Shown here: piece after piece, positions 38,764 to 52,552 of the stretch
Layout of the letters: every line of letters begins with the position of its first letter
Numbering within the stretch: the stretch's first letter is position 1
Source: Axinella damicornis
Taxonomy: Eukaryota > Porifera > Demospongiae > Axinellida > Axinellidae
DNA: 64,000 nt
NCBI GenBank assembly: GCA_963931865.1
Contig: OZ007516.1
Location: forward strand, 1,413,883-1,477,882
Direction of reading: 5' to 3'
Translations under genes and position numbers: made by a program
Notes under the pieces: model-generated
What the model was told of the DNA's origin: nothing
Database searches by the model: none
The model's input: the letters and a program-made list of their open reading frames with translations, nothing else

Positions 38764-39270
38764 ATGTAGATTGCAGTCAAACTGTCTCGAATGGTAGAAC
38801 CGTCGTGTCTGGCCGTATTAGAGGAGACGTCTCGACATCTTGTCTACGCCGGTGGCATAGAAATAACGCATATTGAGGTGGTAGTGTTGGTAATTCGATG
38901 CAAACGAACGCCGAAAAGAAGCGAACTGGACACTGGGGGGTTATACGTAATACGCCATCTTCATGGGAATCAGCGTTACTAGGATCGTATCAAAGATGGG
39001 TCGGCGGACATCACTGAAGAGGAGCCCTACGTCATACGCCGCTCTCATGGGAGCCAGCGTACGATCGTACCGAGAGATGTCGGGTCGGCGTAAAGTGGAA
39101 TCATACGTCATACGCCGCTTTCATGGGAACCAGCGTATGTACGGTCGTACCAAGATGAACCGAGAGGTTGACAGGTTATGATTATCTAGGTCATTATAAC
39201 TGAAATCTCGCCAAGGAGGTGCAAAAACTCGGGGATCTCAGAGCGAAAACTGAAACGAAGAACTACAAAG
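38764..39270. promoter_or_regulatory. shared intergenic region between divergent TSSK genes
   Basis: About 560 bp separate the two start codons (38706 and 39271), so this stretch should hold both promoters. It contains the three-copy repeat listed separately. I see no TATA box at a convincing position. Confidence 0.5.
38944..39165. repeat. three copies of an approximately 80-bp repeat between the TSSK genes
   Basis: Copies start at 38944, 39028 and 39104. Each has TACGTMATACGCC, then TCATGGGAANCAGCGT, then a GATCGTA/GGTCGTACC motif; the first two also carry a GGTCGGCG end. Spacing is 84 and 76 bases. Confidence 0.85.
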
Positions 39271-40996
<1,726 letters not shown>

Positions 40997-41665
40997 CTTC
41001 AAAAATCAATTAGTCACCCTGGTTTTTATTGCTTTTTCTTCCTTTCAATTGTGTAATTCAATCTGACTTTGTTTCTTTGTGTTCTGTATTTTTTAATGAT
41101 TGATCACTGACCACCAACATGCAATTATTTCTTATTGGATGAACAGATTGGATAAATCAATGATCAAACTGTACGTAGTCTAGATCTCTCGTACACGCGC
41201 ACGCGTACGCGTACGCATCATAGCAATGTGACGTCATGAAATTAAATCAAGGAGGGAATTACCCTATATCGATATCGCCTTACAACTGTAGGTTATTCCC
41301 CAGCAAAGCTACCGTACATATTACTCAAACTTCACAACCAATTCACTGAGACTGTGTACAGTACATCACTAGCAGACTACAGAGTGAAGTAAGGTCGCTG
41401 ACGTTATCATGAACTCACGTCAACAGCTGGTACCGTGATTCAGCTTATCGTTGTGTATCCATCATCAAGAATCGACTCTTCTGCTTAGTGCTACAGAGTG
41501 CCTTTGGTAAGCTGGGGTGAGAGTTGGTATGTATTATCCATGGGTGAGAGTACCGAGAAATTCGCCCAATTTAGCAGGCCTAAATTATAGTCATCAGCAA
41601 AATTATTTGCCCGCCTAAATTCTCAAACCGAATGCATTATTGTACGTTTTTATTTATTCGTAGCC
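40997..41665. other. intergenic region, TSSK to ankyrin gene
   Basis: Contains an alternating CGCGCACGCGTACGCGTACG tract near 41195-41215 and the presumed promoter of the ankyrin gene. I see nothing else. Confidence 0.5.
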
Positions 41666-42179
41666 ATGGCTTACAACCTGCACTACGACCGTTTGCTAAG
41701 AACAATCCAATGTGGAGAGGAAAAAGAAGCAATCTCTCTCTTCACCAGCAACTTGTTTGATGTGAATGAACAGATTGAGTATATCTTTGAAGACCGAAAG
41801 AGGTACACAGTCACACCGTTGTACTGGGCTGTTAGACACAGAAGACCCCAGGTGTGCAAATACTTACTCAGAAATGGTGCCAGACCATACGACCACATGG
41901 TCTACGAATATTTCCCACTTCACGAAGCATGTAACATGGGATATGACGAAATTGTGCAGGAATTTGTTGAGGCAAAGTGCAATTTAGACCAGGTGACGAG
42001 CGATTGTGACACCCCCCTTCATGTCGCCTGTATGAGGGGGCACATTTCATGTGTGCACATTCTTCTGCGAGCAGGCGCAGACTGTAACCTCCAAAATAAA
42101 GTCAGGCACACTCCCCTGGAGGCCGCACTCTACCACAACCACCGAGACATGGTTCGCTTGTTCAAAGCACATGACAAAG
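41666..42179 (+). CDS. ankyrin-repeat protein, first coding exon
   Basis: An ATG-started exon of 171 codons plus one base ends at a GTACGT donor (42180). Four ankyrin repeats are visible: about 48-78 (TPLYWAVRHRRPQVCKYLL), 80-110 (FPLHEACNMGYDEIV), 113-144 (TPLHVACMRGHISCVHILLR) and 146-171 (TPLEAALYHNHRDMVRLF). Ankyrin repeats bind proteins; nothing here names a partner. Without splicing, the frame runs on into a GT microsatellite and stops at 42325, which looks artificial. Candidates for the next exon that fit the phase are at 45792, 46842, or the pseudokinase exon at 52553. ASB, ANKRD and ILK families were considered; none is a clear match. Confidence 0.75.
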
Positions 42180-42186
42180 GTACGTT

Positions 42187-42237
<51 letters not shown>

Positions 42238-42248
42238 TGCATGTGTGT
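42187..42248. repeat. (GT)n microsatellite just after the ankyrin exon
   Basis: GT repeat starting a few bases after the splice donor. Confidence 0.9.
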
Positions 42249-45200
42249 CTTCCTTTAATGGTAAAGTAAATGCGTCCGTCATAGCCACATTCCATTCTCT
42301 GTGCTGGGGTGGAATCAGGGAGTAATTTAGTGGTCACGTCCCCCTAGGGCATCTAGCCCATGAATCTCATGTTGGGGTCAACAAAGAAATGTGCGGACAG
42401 ATGGATATAGAGTGTGTGGAACAGAGGGAGGGAGAGTCACCTACCAGAAGTCGATATGCTTAGGACTACATAAACATGCATACATACATACGTCATGCTT
42501 TCTTGGTCATGCTTTCCTCAGGCTGGTATTGACTTACAGCTCCATCACTGTTCTGTTATTATACTGCTTAGCTGTGAAAGCAAAAGAGGGCCAATTCCTG
42601 GTAAAGCTGTTTAACTGGCTACCCATATGTCCATATGTCAACTCCATATTGACGTAGTTATCAGCGAACTTTATGGCAAGATGCACTGCAGAGTAATATT
42701 CTAACCGTATCGTCTATAATGGAACCAAGAGGTACTCCCTAACCTGTGATCTGCATAGCTACCTGAATCTTTTCTCTTCAACTCCTCCTGGCAATCATGC
42801 TACACCTCCAAACTGCTAGTGCCAGTGCTGCTACTCTTGAGATGCTTTTTCTCTATTGTGCGTACATAACAGTGAAAGCTGTACAAAGCTGATTTCACTC
42901 CCAAGCCATTACTAGTACTGCTTTCAGTTTTTGTCCAAGTGGGTGGGAGAGCAGATGGAGCTGCTTTTGTCAACAAGAAAGGGTTCATTTTATTGCAGGT
43001 GACTGACTGAGTCTAAAGGCCTCAAAGGACTCCTTTACCATGCTGTAGCTATGCAGAGAACTGCACATGATGTAGTGTGCTTAAAACGTGTTTATTAGAT
43101 GGGAATCAACAGGGGAAGTTTCTGTCACCGGTCATGTGAAAGCAAAGGTAACTAACTACCTGTTTGCGCACATAAACGTAGAACGGAGATATCCACAACC
43201 TTGTAATGGATTATGTATATCTGGTTTCAAACACAATTTTTACAAGCTCGAGTCCAACCCAAAAAATCCCCACTTGCAGCTGCACGAGCTGTACACAAGG
43301 GACTTTACATACGGACGTTTCTGAACTGGGTAAGAATGTTAGTACCATGCACGCGCGTGGCCAAAATCCATCCACTTGACTTTTCTATTCACGAGTGCAC
43401 TCTTGCCAAAGCAATCCCTCCCATTGAAAAACCCGAGGTCGCTAATTGCAGTGCTTTATTGAGTCTAAAAGGCTTGTCCACTTAAGGCTTGTCAGCTCCT
43501 GGTTGGAACTTTCCCTACACAGCTGATTGAAAACAAACACCTCTGTGTAAGACACTTCGCTCTCACAACTCTCATAGCTCTCACAGCTGTGAAGAGGCTT
43601 CTGGAAGAGTCCCTTTCTACTGACAATGGACTGTTTGGACTTGAGTAGTAGCTTTCACACAGACAGCATTTGCAAGCTACACCTGCGGTCCAGGAATCTG
43701 AACCAGCTATGAACAGGTTTTCTGGCTTGTGCTGGAGTCAGTGTTATCAACCAACCCCACCATAGTCTATTATGTCATTCTGAAAGCAAAAGAAAGTGTG
43801 CTTCAATTCTTGGCCTGTATGTCTGCTTTCCGATGATTATGAAGAGAAGCTGAAGCCCTCTCTCGGTCATTTTCAGTTGCTTGGCTGGTTGAGATGGTGG
43901 ACACAATATTGCAGTGTTCGCTTTCTCTCACACAGATGCAAGACCGTGTGCATATTTTGACTACCTGCAGATGTTAATGGTGCACGTATGTATTGTTGTC
44001 AGGTCTAGACACCTGGCTGACGTACCTTCTTAGTTTGCCAAAATATACTGGTGATGAATTGTTGTGCTTTGTCTAAACTGGGTGTGGATCCAGCTGCAAA
44101 CTTTAGTTTCAGAAATCACCCACATCCACTCGCCTGTGATGTCTACTTTCTCTAAAGCATGGATATGACCTTTCAACCAATCTTACTGCTTGAATGTGAT
44201 GTCATGAATATGTATGGCTTCATGTCGGTCAAATGAAGGTACCAAGAACTGCAGATTATGAAACCCTCCCTTTACATTATCACCCCTAACAAATCATAAC
44301 CAGAGGAGATAGCTAGAAATGCTGTACAGTGGTCACCGGCTTTGGTCATCGGCTGAGTTTCAACAGTTGGCTGCTTTGTACGTGTGTTTGTGTGAGAGAG
44401 AGAAAGAGAGAGGAGTGACACGTGGGAAAGAGAAGATCTGCTGCCTAAATTAATGAGGAAGTAATGGAATGTGACCCTCCCCCATCTGTAGTGTAGAGGC
44501 GTAGGAAATAGACCGTTTTCATACCACTATTGATTCAAGATTGGGACAGGCATTAATCCTTGTGCAACAATTAAAATTTATGCAGTATATGATGCATTTA
44601 CTTGCATGAGTCGTGGCTGCAGGCTGCAGGAGGATATCACGTAATTCGTCTGAATGGCTAGGTATAATTTTATCGACCAGCTGGTTTCAAGTTCTTGCAT
44701 GGAAACAACATCTTTGTGCGAGTCATGGTAACCTAGTTTATGAACTGTTATAAGCTGAGCAATGCGATCGATAGCCATTTTTCAGTCTGAATAACCACAA
44801 CATAGAAGGATTCGTGGCACAGGAGACAGTTGAACACAAAATACACCTTTGCTGGCCAGAAAGACGTACTCATGTACATTGATAATCCTTAGTGTTTGCC
44901 TAAGAACTGCTACTAGTTGATAATGAGAGAAGAGTCCCTAGCAGGAAATCAAAGAGTTAGAGTTGCTCTACATCAACAACAGTGGAAAAGCACAATCTGA
45001 TTTCTCAATAAAAACTAGTTCAGCGTGACTGTTGGGAGATGAATTCCTTGCTCTGGCGACATCACTCACTCACGTGTGGGGGTTCTGCCCGTGTTATTGA
45101 ACCAAGAAATACATTTTCTATGGTGATCTGAGAAAATGAGTATACCTTATTAAGTCTAGGCCAGCCCCTTTTACTAGTGTTGAAACAATCTGTTTTTGCC

Positions 45201-45791
45201 GCCTTCTGTAGCACTGCCCTGTAGCACTGCCAGTAGCGAATTGAATTACCGCTGAACAGCGGAACTAATTGAGCAGAAACTGAAAGTGGCTTGTACATGT
45301 AATAGCGGACTGCGTTATCAAGACGCAGCGCTTGACACCGCGTACCAGTCTGCATTAGTTGTCCCTAATATTCCTGCAGTAGAAACATGCTTTCTGATCA
45401 GCTTTTTCTGGTGTACATTTTTAGATTATTGTGTTGAGTGCAATCTTGCTTGGTTTGTAGTACAGCTATCAGTGATTTATGGCATGGCAGCTGAGTCTGA
45501 GTGCATAGCCTGAGGACAAAAAGTTAGTTAGTCATAAAAGTTAATTGAAAACTGTGCTGTAATTATTGCATCCCTGATATCCTGATTGGTCAACATGTGC
45601 AGCTAGCTACAGTAAACTGGTTTACTGTATACAAGGGTGCTTACAAGACCAAACCAGTGCTGGTACAAGAGAACTACAAGCTGTAACTTTTCTATGTTAC
45701 ATGGTATGGGTAATAATAATGTGCGCTAGGCAATCAGAGTGCATGATGTCAATGTGCCACAGCCCATCAGGTTGCGCAAGTCTCTTCCAGG
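42249..45791. other. non-coding stretch downstream of the ankyrin exon
   Basis: No firm exon, RNA gene or element. It contains a dispersed repeat (family D) at 45040-45100. It is either a long intron or intergenic DNA. Confidence 0.5.
45040..45100. repeat. dispersed repeat, family D
   Basis: TTCCTTGCTCTGGCGACATCA and GTGTGGGGGTTCTGCCCGTG match 35985-36045. Confidence 0.6.
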
Positions 45792-45940
45792 AAGATTATT
45801 GTAGCAGAAGCTGTGGAGCAAGAAATGTTCCGAGCATTGTTGGTGGGGGGAAAGAAGACAAGATTCATGAAGGCTTCACACTTCCTTCGGCTGGAAGCCC
45901 CCAGGCCACCTGGCCTCTTTGCTGAAGTGCTTTGGGTGAG
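45792..45940 (+). CDS. candidate exon (weak), phase-compatible with the ankyrin gene
   Basis: A reading frame after an acceptor at TTGTAGCAG encodes EAVEQEMFRALLVGG and then a basic stretch ending PPGLFAEVLW before a GTGAGG donor. Its entry phase fits the one carried base from the ankyrin exon. There is no recognised homology, and the opposite strand is also open. It may be chance. Confidence 0.2.
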
Positions 45941-46056
45941 GCTATCAAAAGCTGACACTTCTGAGTTAGAGGTCACTCCACCACCACCTGTGAATATCAT
46001 CAATAGTCTCATTTCCTGTCATGAACAATACAAATATACTGGAGGGTTACATGTGT

Positions 46057-46184
46057 AATACATAAGGCATGGCAGTCAGTGCTGTATGGGGTATACAGTC
46101 CCTTAGCCCTCGGGGCTGCGCCCCTCGGGCTCGCGGGACTGTATACTCCATACAGCACTGACTGCCATGCCTTATGTATTATAT
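46057..46184. mobile_element. foldback element with 46-bp arms
   Basis: TAATACATAAGGCATGGCAG through GTATACAGTCCC is mirrored by GGGACTGTATACTCCATACA through CCTTATGTATTA, with two or three mismatches. The loop holds a second hairpin (GCCCTCGGGG with CCCCTCGGGC). It looks like a MITE or foldback transposon. Confidence 0.8.
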
Positions 46185-49100
46185 GTTCCATGGCGTGGCG
46201 CCCATGCGTCTAAGCACGCATATACACAATTGGTCGAATCAGCTATAGTAACCGTTGGAGCTAGCCAATGCATAGTAACGGAGTTAGCGGTTGTAGAGAG
46301 TGACTGAAAGTGAGCAGATGGCTTTATGCGGAGAACCCACCTGTCTCGGGCTTCCAGACTGGACGGACTGCTGTAAAAAGGCTGGACTTGCGCATGAACC
46401 GCAGTTGTCGGCCGCCGTCGCAGTGACAACGCTGAATAGCAGCAAGCGGTTCAAGCACTTTGTGAGCGATGAGCAGTAGACTGGAACGAAACTATCAAAA
46501 GTATCGCTTGTATGAAAGTCCATGCATGATACCATCACTGTCTTGTGTATAATTTACTGTCAGTACTATGAATAATAATTCTACTCCAGGGCATAAACTT
46601 GTAGGGATGTATACGTTTTAAAACACCCCTAAAACCATGGTAACTGGGATATATGCACAGCTGCAGCAATCAGGTGTACAGTGCCTTCAATCTCATATAC
46701 TGGACATGTGCACAGCTACAGCGATCAACACGTGCTGTGCCGTCAACTCCCTATGCATGTATGGACCCATCACTGCTTCTGCTCTCACCTCATCCGTTTC
46801 AGCCACTCCTATTGGTGAACAACCATGGACTAGCATTTGCCCAGGTATTGCATCTCTGTGTAAGAATGAAAGCAGCTTGTCCCACTAGAATGACCTCATC
46901 GTTCAAGTCGGCTATGAACCATTTTTGGGTAAGATTCAAGAGTAGGTCTGGACAGGAAATGAGTGCCTATTAAAGTGCTACTTTGTTATGGGCTTAGCCT
47001 ACCTAATATGGGCTTAGCCTACCTAATATGGTATACTCTGCAACATGCAACAAGATTTTTCAGTGTGAAACAACCTACAAAGAATCACAGCAATGTTGCA
47101 CATGTAGCACAACTGGATCCAAACCCAGCACGAGGTACAAATTGTGTTTGCAAAGCGTAGTTTGCAACCATCAAAAGACGCATAATTCCGTCTCTTCCCA
47201 AAATAGGCCAGGATTGAGGAAGTTGAAAGTGCGAGACCCATGACTCATACATGCACCACATTCAGCAACAATTAATGGGTTTGTCCTTGTATCCTGTACA
47301 CAACATTGAACCGTTGTTAAACAGTGGCATTCAGGACTCTGCGCTCATATACACAGTTGTATGCTTTCAGAGTGAGGAGGTAGGATATAAATGGAGTGAC
47401 GGAAGGGGACAGGTCTGCCTAGAATTATGCGAGCTCAGAACTTCCAGCTAGGCAGAAGCACCAGGTTGCTTGCCATGCGTGTATGTGTGTAGCCAGTGGA
47501 AATTGACTAACTAGTAAAGCGCTCCAAATGTGGCATGTACTGTAACATGCAGTCTCTCAACTCTCAGCTTTCAACTCACCTCCAAAATCCATCTTACAGT
47601 GGTCCCATGACTGATGTGGTCATGATATCCATCCTTCATCCTTCTACTTCTTAAGTAGTTAGTTCTGGTATCCATGGAGTATGATATATCCTCTACTACT
47701 CTCTTGATTGGTTCCTATACCAAATATGGAGACATTGCAACCAAGTGTGTATGTAAACATTATGACACTACCTTAATTGAAAATACCTCTATCCTGTTTA
47801 GCAGTGCCAAATGGCCCAAAATGGCCGAACAATTTCGCATGTGTTTGTATACAGTGAGAGTTGGGGCATTTCCCACCCTCTCACAGGCTCTTAGCCAGCT
47901 TATGTTCTGGTGTTGACCTTGTATGGAAACAGTTTACTTGGAAAGTAAATACTGTACTGGGGTCTGATTGTGATGTAATGGAAGTGAATTTTGTTGCCAT
48001 GGTAACCGAGGAGGAAACAACAGTAGATGCATGTGAGAGGTAAATATCAGTCACTTCCTATTAAGCTGCCGCTGTTGGCCTGAAGACGTAACCCACGTTG
48101 GACATCAAGGGACAATCATCCAATCAAGGTTGTTATTGATAGTAATTAGCTGAAACATTCTTAGCATACCAACTGAGTCGCACTGCACGTGCACATGCTG
48201 AGTGATGCAACTACCTTGCGTGGTAGCACTGTTTACGATAGACTGGTTGTTTACATGTACATAATTGGTGAACATGGGTACTGCACTGGTGGCTGTATAT
48301 ACATACCACAAGGTCCTCATGACTTCCTGCTTGTTGTGTATATATGGTCTATAGTGAGACAACTTACTTCATGGGAATAGCCACTTTGTACTGCCAGTAT
48401 TACTGGTATTGCATCAGGTCTGATTGGAAGCAGAACCCAGCATACTTCCTGCCTGCCTACACATGACAGGTCTTCTTGTGACTTCCCAAACAAGGTGTTG
48501 CTTCATCAAGCTGAATCATCACCCTGCCTGCATCTTGTAGGATGGTCCTTATTTCATCATGGTAGGCATGCCACATATGAAACCTGAATGGGACCTTTCG
48601 GTTTCCACTGCTAACAAGTAACTGTCAGATGTGTAGAAGCCTAGCAGTACACAACCTCTTAGGAGGAAGTACACAACCTCTTAGGAGGAAGTACACAACA
48701 GTGCAACGGTGTTGAGGGAACACAGCTCTGATGGCTCTCTCTGTCAGTGTGTCCTAGCCACCTCCATCCTTGCCTCCAGTGACTTTGTTGCTCTCCTCGC
48801 TCTGTGTACGTAATTGAGTGATTGAGTCAAGGTTGCCAGTCTCTGGCTGTGCACGTGCTAAGCATCATTGCTGTTTCCTACTTTACGAACGTGTCCATTA
48901 TTCATGATGCGAGCGTCACACAGGGATTATGGGGGTCACATTCTTTACCAACTGACAAACAAATCCTGAATTACCTACACTGTTGTCGTAATGTATTGTG
49001 ACCTGTGTCCACACAAAGCCATATCACTTCACTGCCCATGGAGGGGGGAAAAACCTGAGCATTGTCAGTATACCTTACTGGGTTACCCTTGTATGGATTG

Positions 49101-52100
49101 TGTACAATCCATTAGCTTTTGATTGGTTACCGTGGCATCACTGGTAACATGTAAAGGTACCCAAGACATAGTTACATGTATGCCTTCTATATCAATAGTA
49201 TACTGGAAGAATACAGTGTTTCACAAGCCCTTCCAAGCTAAGTATGCAGATTCATGAACTCTGGATACTCTCCATAATCAATCGATGGTAATTCTGTGTG
49301 TTACTCAACTGCTGAGGTGCAATTGTTCTTCTAAGCAAAAAGTTGAAGGTGAAAAAAAACTTGTGCATCCGGCTCACCTCTCAACGCTCAGGACTGCCCA
49401 ATTACAGATGATGAAGAAGGCATGGAGTTTGAGGATCAGGGCTGTGTTAATCGTTAGTACCAGTGGCTCCAGTATATCTGGTCATAGTACAAGTAATTGA
49501 AACCTGGTTGGCACCTTGTTTCAGTTTCGTTTAAAGTGCAGTGAAAGTACATATCACTGTTGCCTCTCGTCAAAGGTACAACTACCTAACCCACACACTG
49601 GTAATCTCCAGTAATCTCTAGTAATCTCTCTGGCATGAGTGTGGGATTGGGAATACTGGCGAATTCATGCGATAACTGGAGCCTCATCTGAACTAATGAT
49701 GTGTGCTAGTTTAACATCACCGTCCATTTGCCTTATAGCCAAGTTGTTGACGTTGTTTGCATGACGTAGTTGGGTTAGACCCTTGAGGAAACTCACCTTG
49801 TCCATGCCATACAGTCCATTGATGTACTCACTCTGTCTGGCCATCCCCTTGCTGTTAATCATTCTCCTGCTTGGAGGCCGTCATGATCACTCACACACCA
49901 CCACTGCTGAGCAAAGGTGACCTCATGATGGCTATCAGGAGTATTCTGGAGACGGGACATGGCCCTGAGGGTGACTGCTTGGAGTGGGGACCTTTCCCTG
50001 AAGGTGACCCTGCTGGATATAATTTGACCTGAGCTGAGATGATCTCACACATCCTGTTGAGCCCCTTGGAAGTCCTTCCTGGCTACTGATTTGATATTTC
50101 TTAATACAACCTGATCACCTTAGATCATTCTGGAGGGAAACTTCGACAGCCAAAAGGTTGACAGAATACAAAAAGATCAGATCTTGACATTTACATTACG
50201 CAGATCAATAATGACGAGACCGTGGCTGACGTAATTGACCTGAGCTACATGCCTGATCTTGCAACCAAGTGCCCTGATTTGAAAGTACTTCCTGGACGCC
50301 CATTTGCTGTATCTTGATTACGTTAGATTGTCCCAGATCAGTCAAAACGTTGACAGATCATTATGTCACACAGATCAATAATGGGAGTGCTCACACAGAT
50401 TGGACCTGTCCCTGAGCGACCCATCCCTACATAGACTTCCTGTCACCTTACACTTCCTGTCGACATCATTACATTACACAGATCAGTGACTTCCTGTCAC
50501 CTTACACTTCCTGTCGACATCATTACATTACACAGATCAGTATCACGTTTATAGGTTGGGAAAGTCGAATTCCTGGTGTTATACATAATGTGGGATGGTA
50601 TATTACAGAACTGAGATGGACTGTGGAAGGTTTACCTGCAGCCTGGTATTTTCAGCTGCCTTAGCCTCGTTCCCGTTCCACATGGCCTGGGAACGAGGCT
50701 AAGCTGCCTATGCCTAACTTTGCTGTGGCGGGCTTATGGAAGCTTGCATAACTTAGTGGATAAAACCTGCTGAGCAGCACGCCCACTGTATGCCAATTTT
50801 GGTGGTCTGGGAATGAGGCTAGTAAATTCCAGACTACTGTGATTATGATTGCAATAAGCATTTCCTACTTGTTTGAGAATGCGGAAACTTCAAACATTGG
50901 GCACGGTCTCAAATGGAGTATTCAATAGTATTCACGCCAAAAATCCCCTGTTCTCCGATACACAAAGTTGATGAATGCACAGCCACAGGAAGGATCACCA
51001 GCTGCCACACCCTGTGGGACATCAGAAAGAAGTGATGCAACTTACAAGATTTGCACGTTTATCAGCTTTTGTGCTCTGCATGCAGAGCCATTGGCGTACA
51101 TTTCAAGCAGTGCAGTCTTACCTTTGAAGCTCACCAATCGCCTCAAACGAGAAGATGTGGTTGTACCCTCTCACACAGATCAGAGCAAGATCATGAAGTG
51201 TCAAGCTTTGGCAGGTAAACTGTGAAGTTTTGGCTGTTAGTATGCAAGCGGCTCCAGGTTACCAAGGTGCTTTGTGCATACACAAACAGTGGATACCAGA
51301 CCCATGTCAGAGATGTAAAGATTACCTGTGTTGTAACACACAGATATTGCTATGGAATCAAGGCAGGAATGGGCTGGAATCAGGACAGGAATGGTCTGGC
51401 GCCCAAGTAGCGCACCTGCAGTGTGGTAGTTCTATGGTTGCTAGGTGGTTTCTGGGCATATTATCTATGCAAATTAGTGTGCCACGTGCATGTACAACTG
51501 CAGACAGCATGTCTGAAGGAAGTTGCGCAGTTCCCACAAAGCCACTAAATCCACTAAACGTGATAGGCATTATATCATACTCTGAAAAGATTGCTTCTGT
51601 GGGGTAAATACATAATTATGTAATGCATGCAATTATGTGAACTAGCCACTGATGGATCAGACATTTGGCTGTGGATTAAAACTGTTTTGTTATCGTTGCA
51701 AATTGCTAAAAAGGAAGAGAGAGGCTTACAGCCTCATTCCCAAATCACTCTTGCGTCATTCCCAAGTGACTCCTGCCCAGTATATATACTGCCTGCAGTA
51801 TGACAGCTCCTGAGAGAATCATTGTACTCTGACACCACCAAATTGGCAGAAGCCTTTTACAGAGAGGAATCGGAGGATCATAGGTCTAAAATTCAAACAA
51901 TCCCCCCATGCACAGCTGTTCAGAGTATGCTAGTCTGGTCCAACATGGTCAGGTGCTTATTTGCTTCTGTGCTGTGACCTGGCGGACAGTTCCTTGGGTC
52001 TATTTTCCGTCCATTAGTGCAGAGGTCAGTGAGTGTAGGCACGTAGTTCCAAGAATGCTGCGGGGAATACACCTGCGCCAGAGGTCTGTTTAAAGGAATG

Positions 52101-52552
52101 TTTTCGTAGGCACACACTATCTTCCCACTGTGTATATATATCCTGCTGCACTGGTTTCAGTATGGTAGGCGCCGCTACTCCAAGAACAGCAGTTTGGGCG
52201 AATTGTGGTTCACCCTTCCGGCTCCATCACGCTCCTTGTTTGATCATCAACGTTGTCTGTTCTGTCCCAAACCATGAGCGGCCACAGCAGCTCATGGGCT
52301 CTGCTGTGACTAGCCTCATGACCAGTTTCATGATCGTGAGCGGCTACAGCAGCTCACGGCCCGCGCTATGACTAGCAGTTTCACTTACATCACTAATTTG
52401 TCTGCAATTTACCTTTTAGTTCATGTTTAAGTCGAAGTACAGTTTTAACTTGAACTTATTTTTTAAGCAACAGCGACCTCCAGTCCATCTGGGATAGGGC
52501 TAACTCCCCCATTCTTCTCTCTCCCCACACACACCCCACACACCATATACAG
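46185..52552. other. gene-poor stretch before the pseudokinase
   Basis: No convincing exon. Visible features are a 22-bp duplication (48656-48700, ACACAACCTCTTAGGAGGAA), a 54-bp duplication (50433-50540, CTTCCTGTCACCTTACACTT), a MITE (50654-50709) and a GAATGAGGCTAGT remnant near 50820. Upstream exons or the promoter of the pseudokinase may be here. Confidence 0.5.
50654..50709. mobile_element. hairpin MITE with 8-bp target duplication
   Basis: TTAGCCTCGTTCCC pairs with GGGAACGAGGCTAA. AGCTGCCT is directly repeated at 50654-50661 and 50702-50709. Confidence 0.8.

Noticed and set aside
46842..46890. Short phase-compatible exon (GIASLCKNESSLSH) after the ankyrin exon
   Set aside because: Too short and unsupported; many such chance exons exist in 10 kb.
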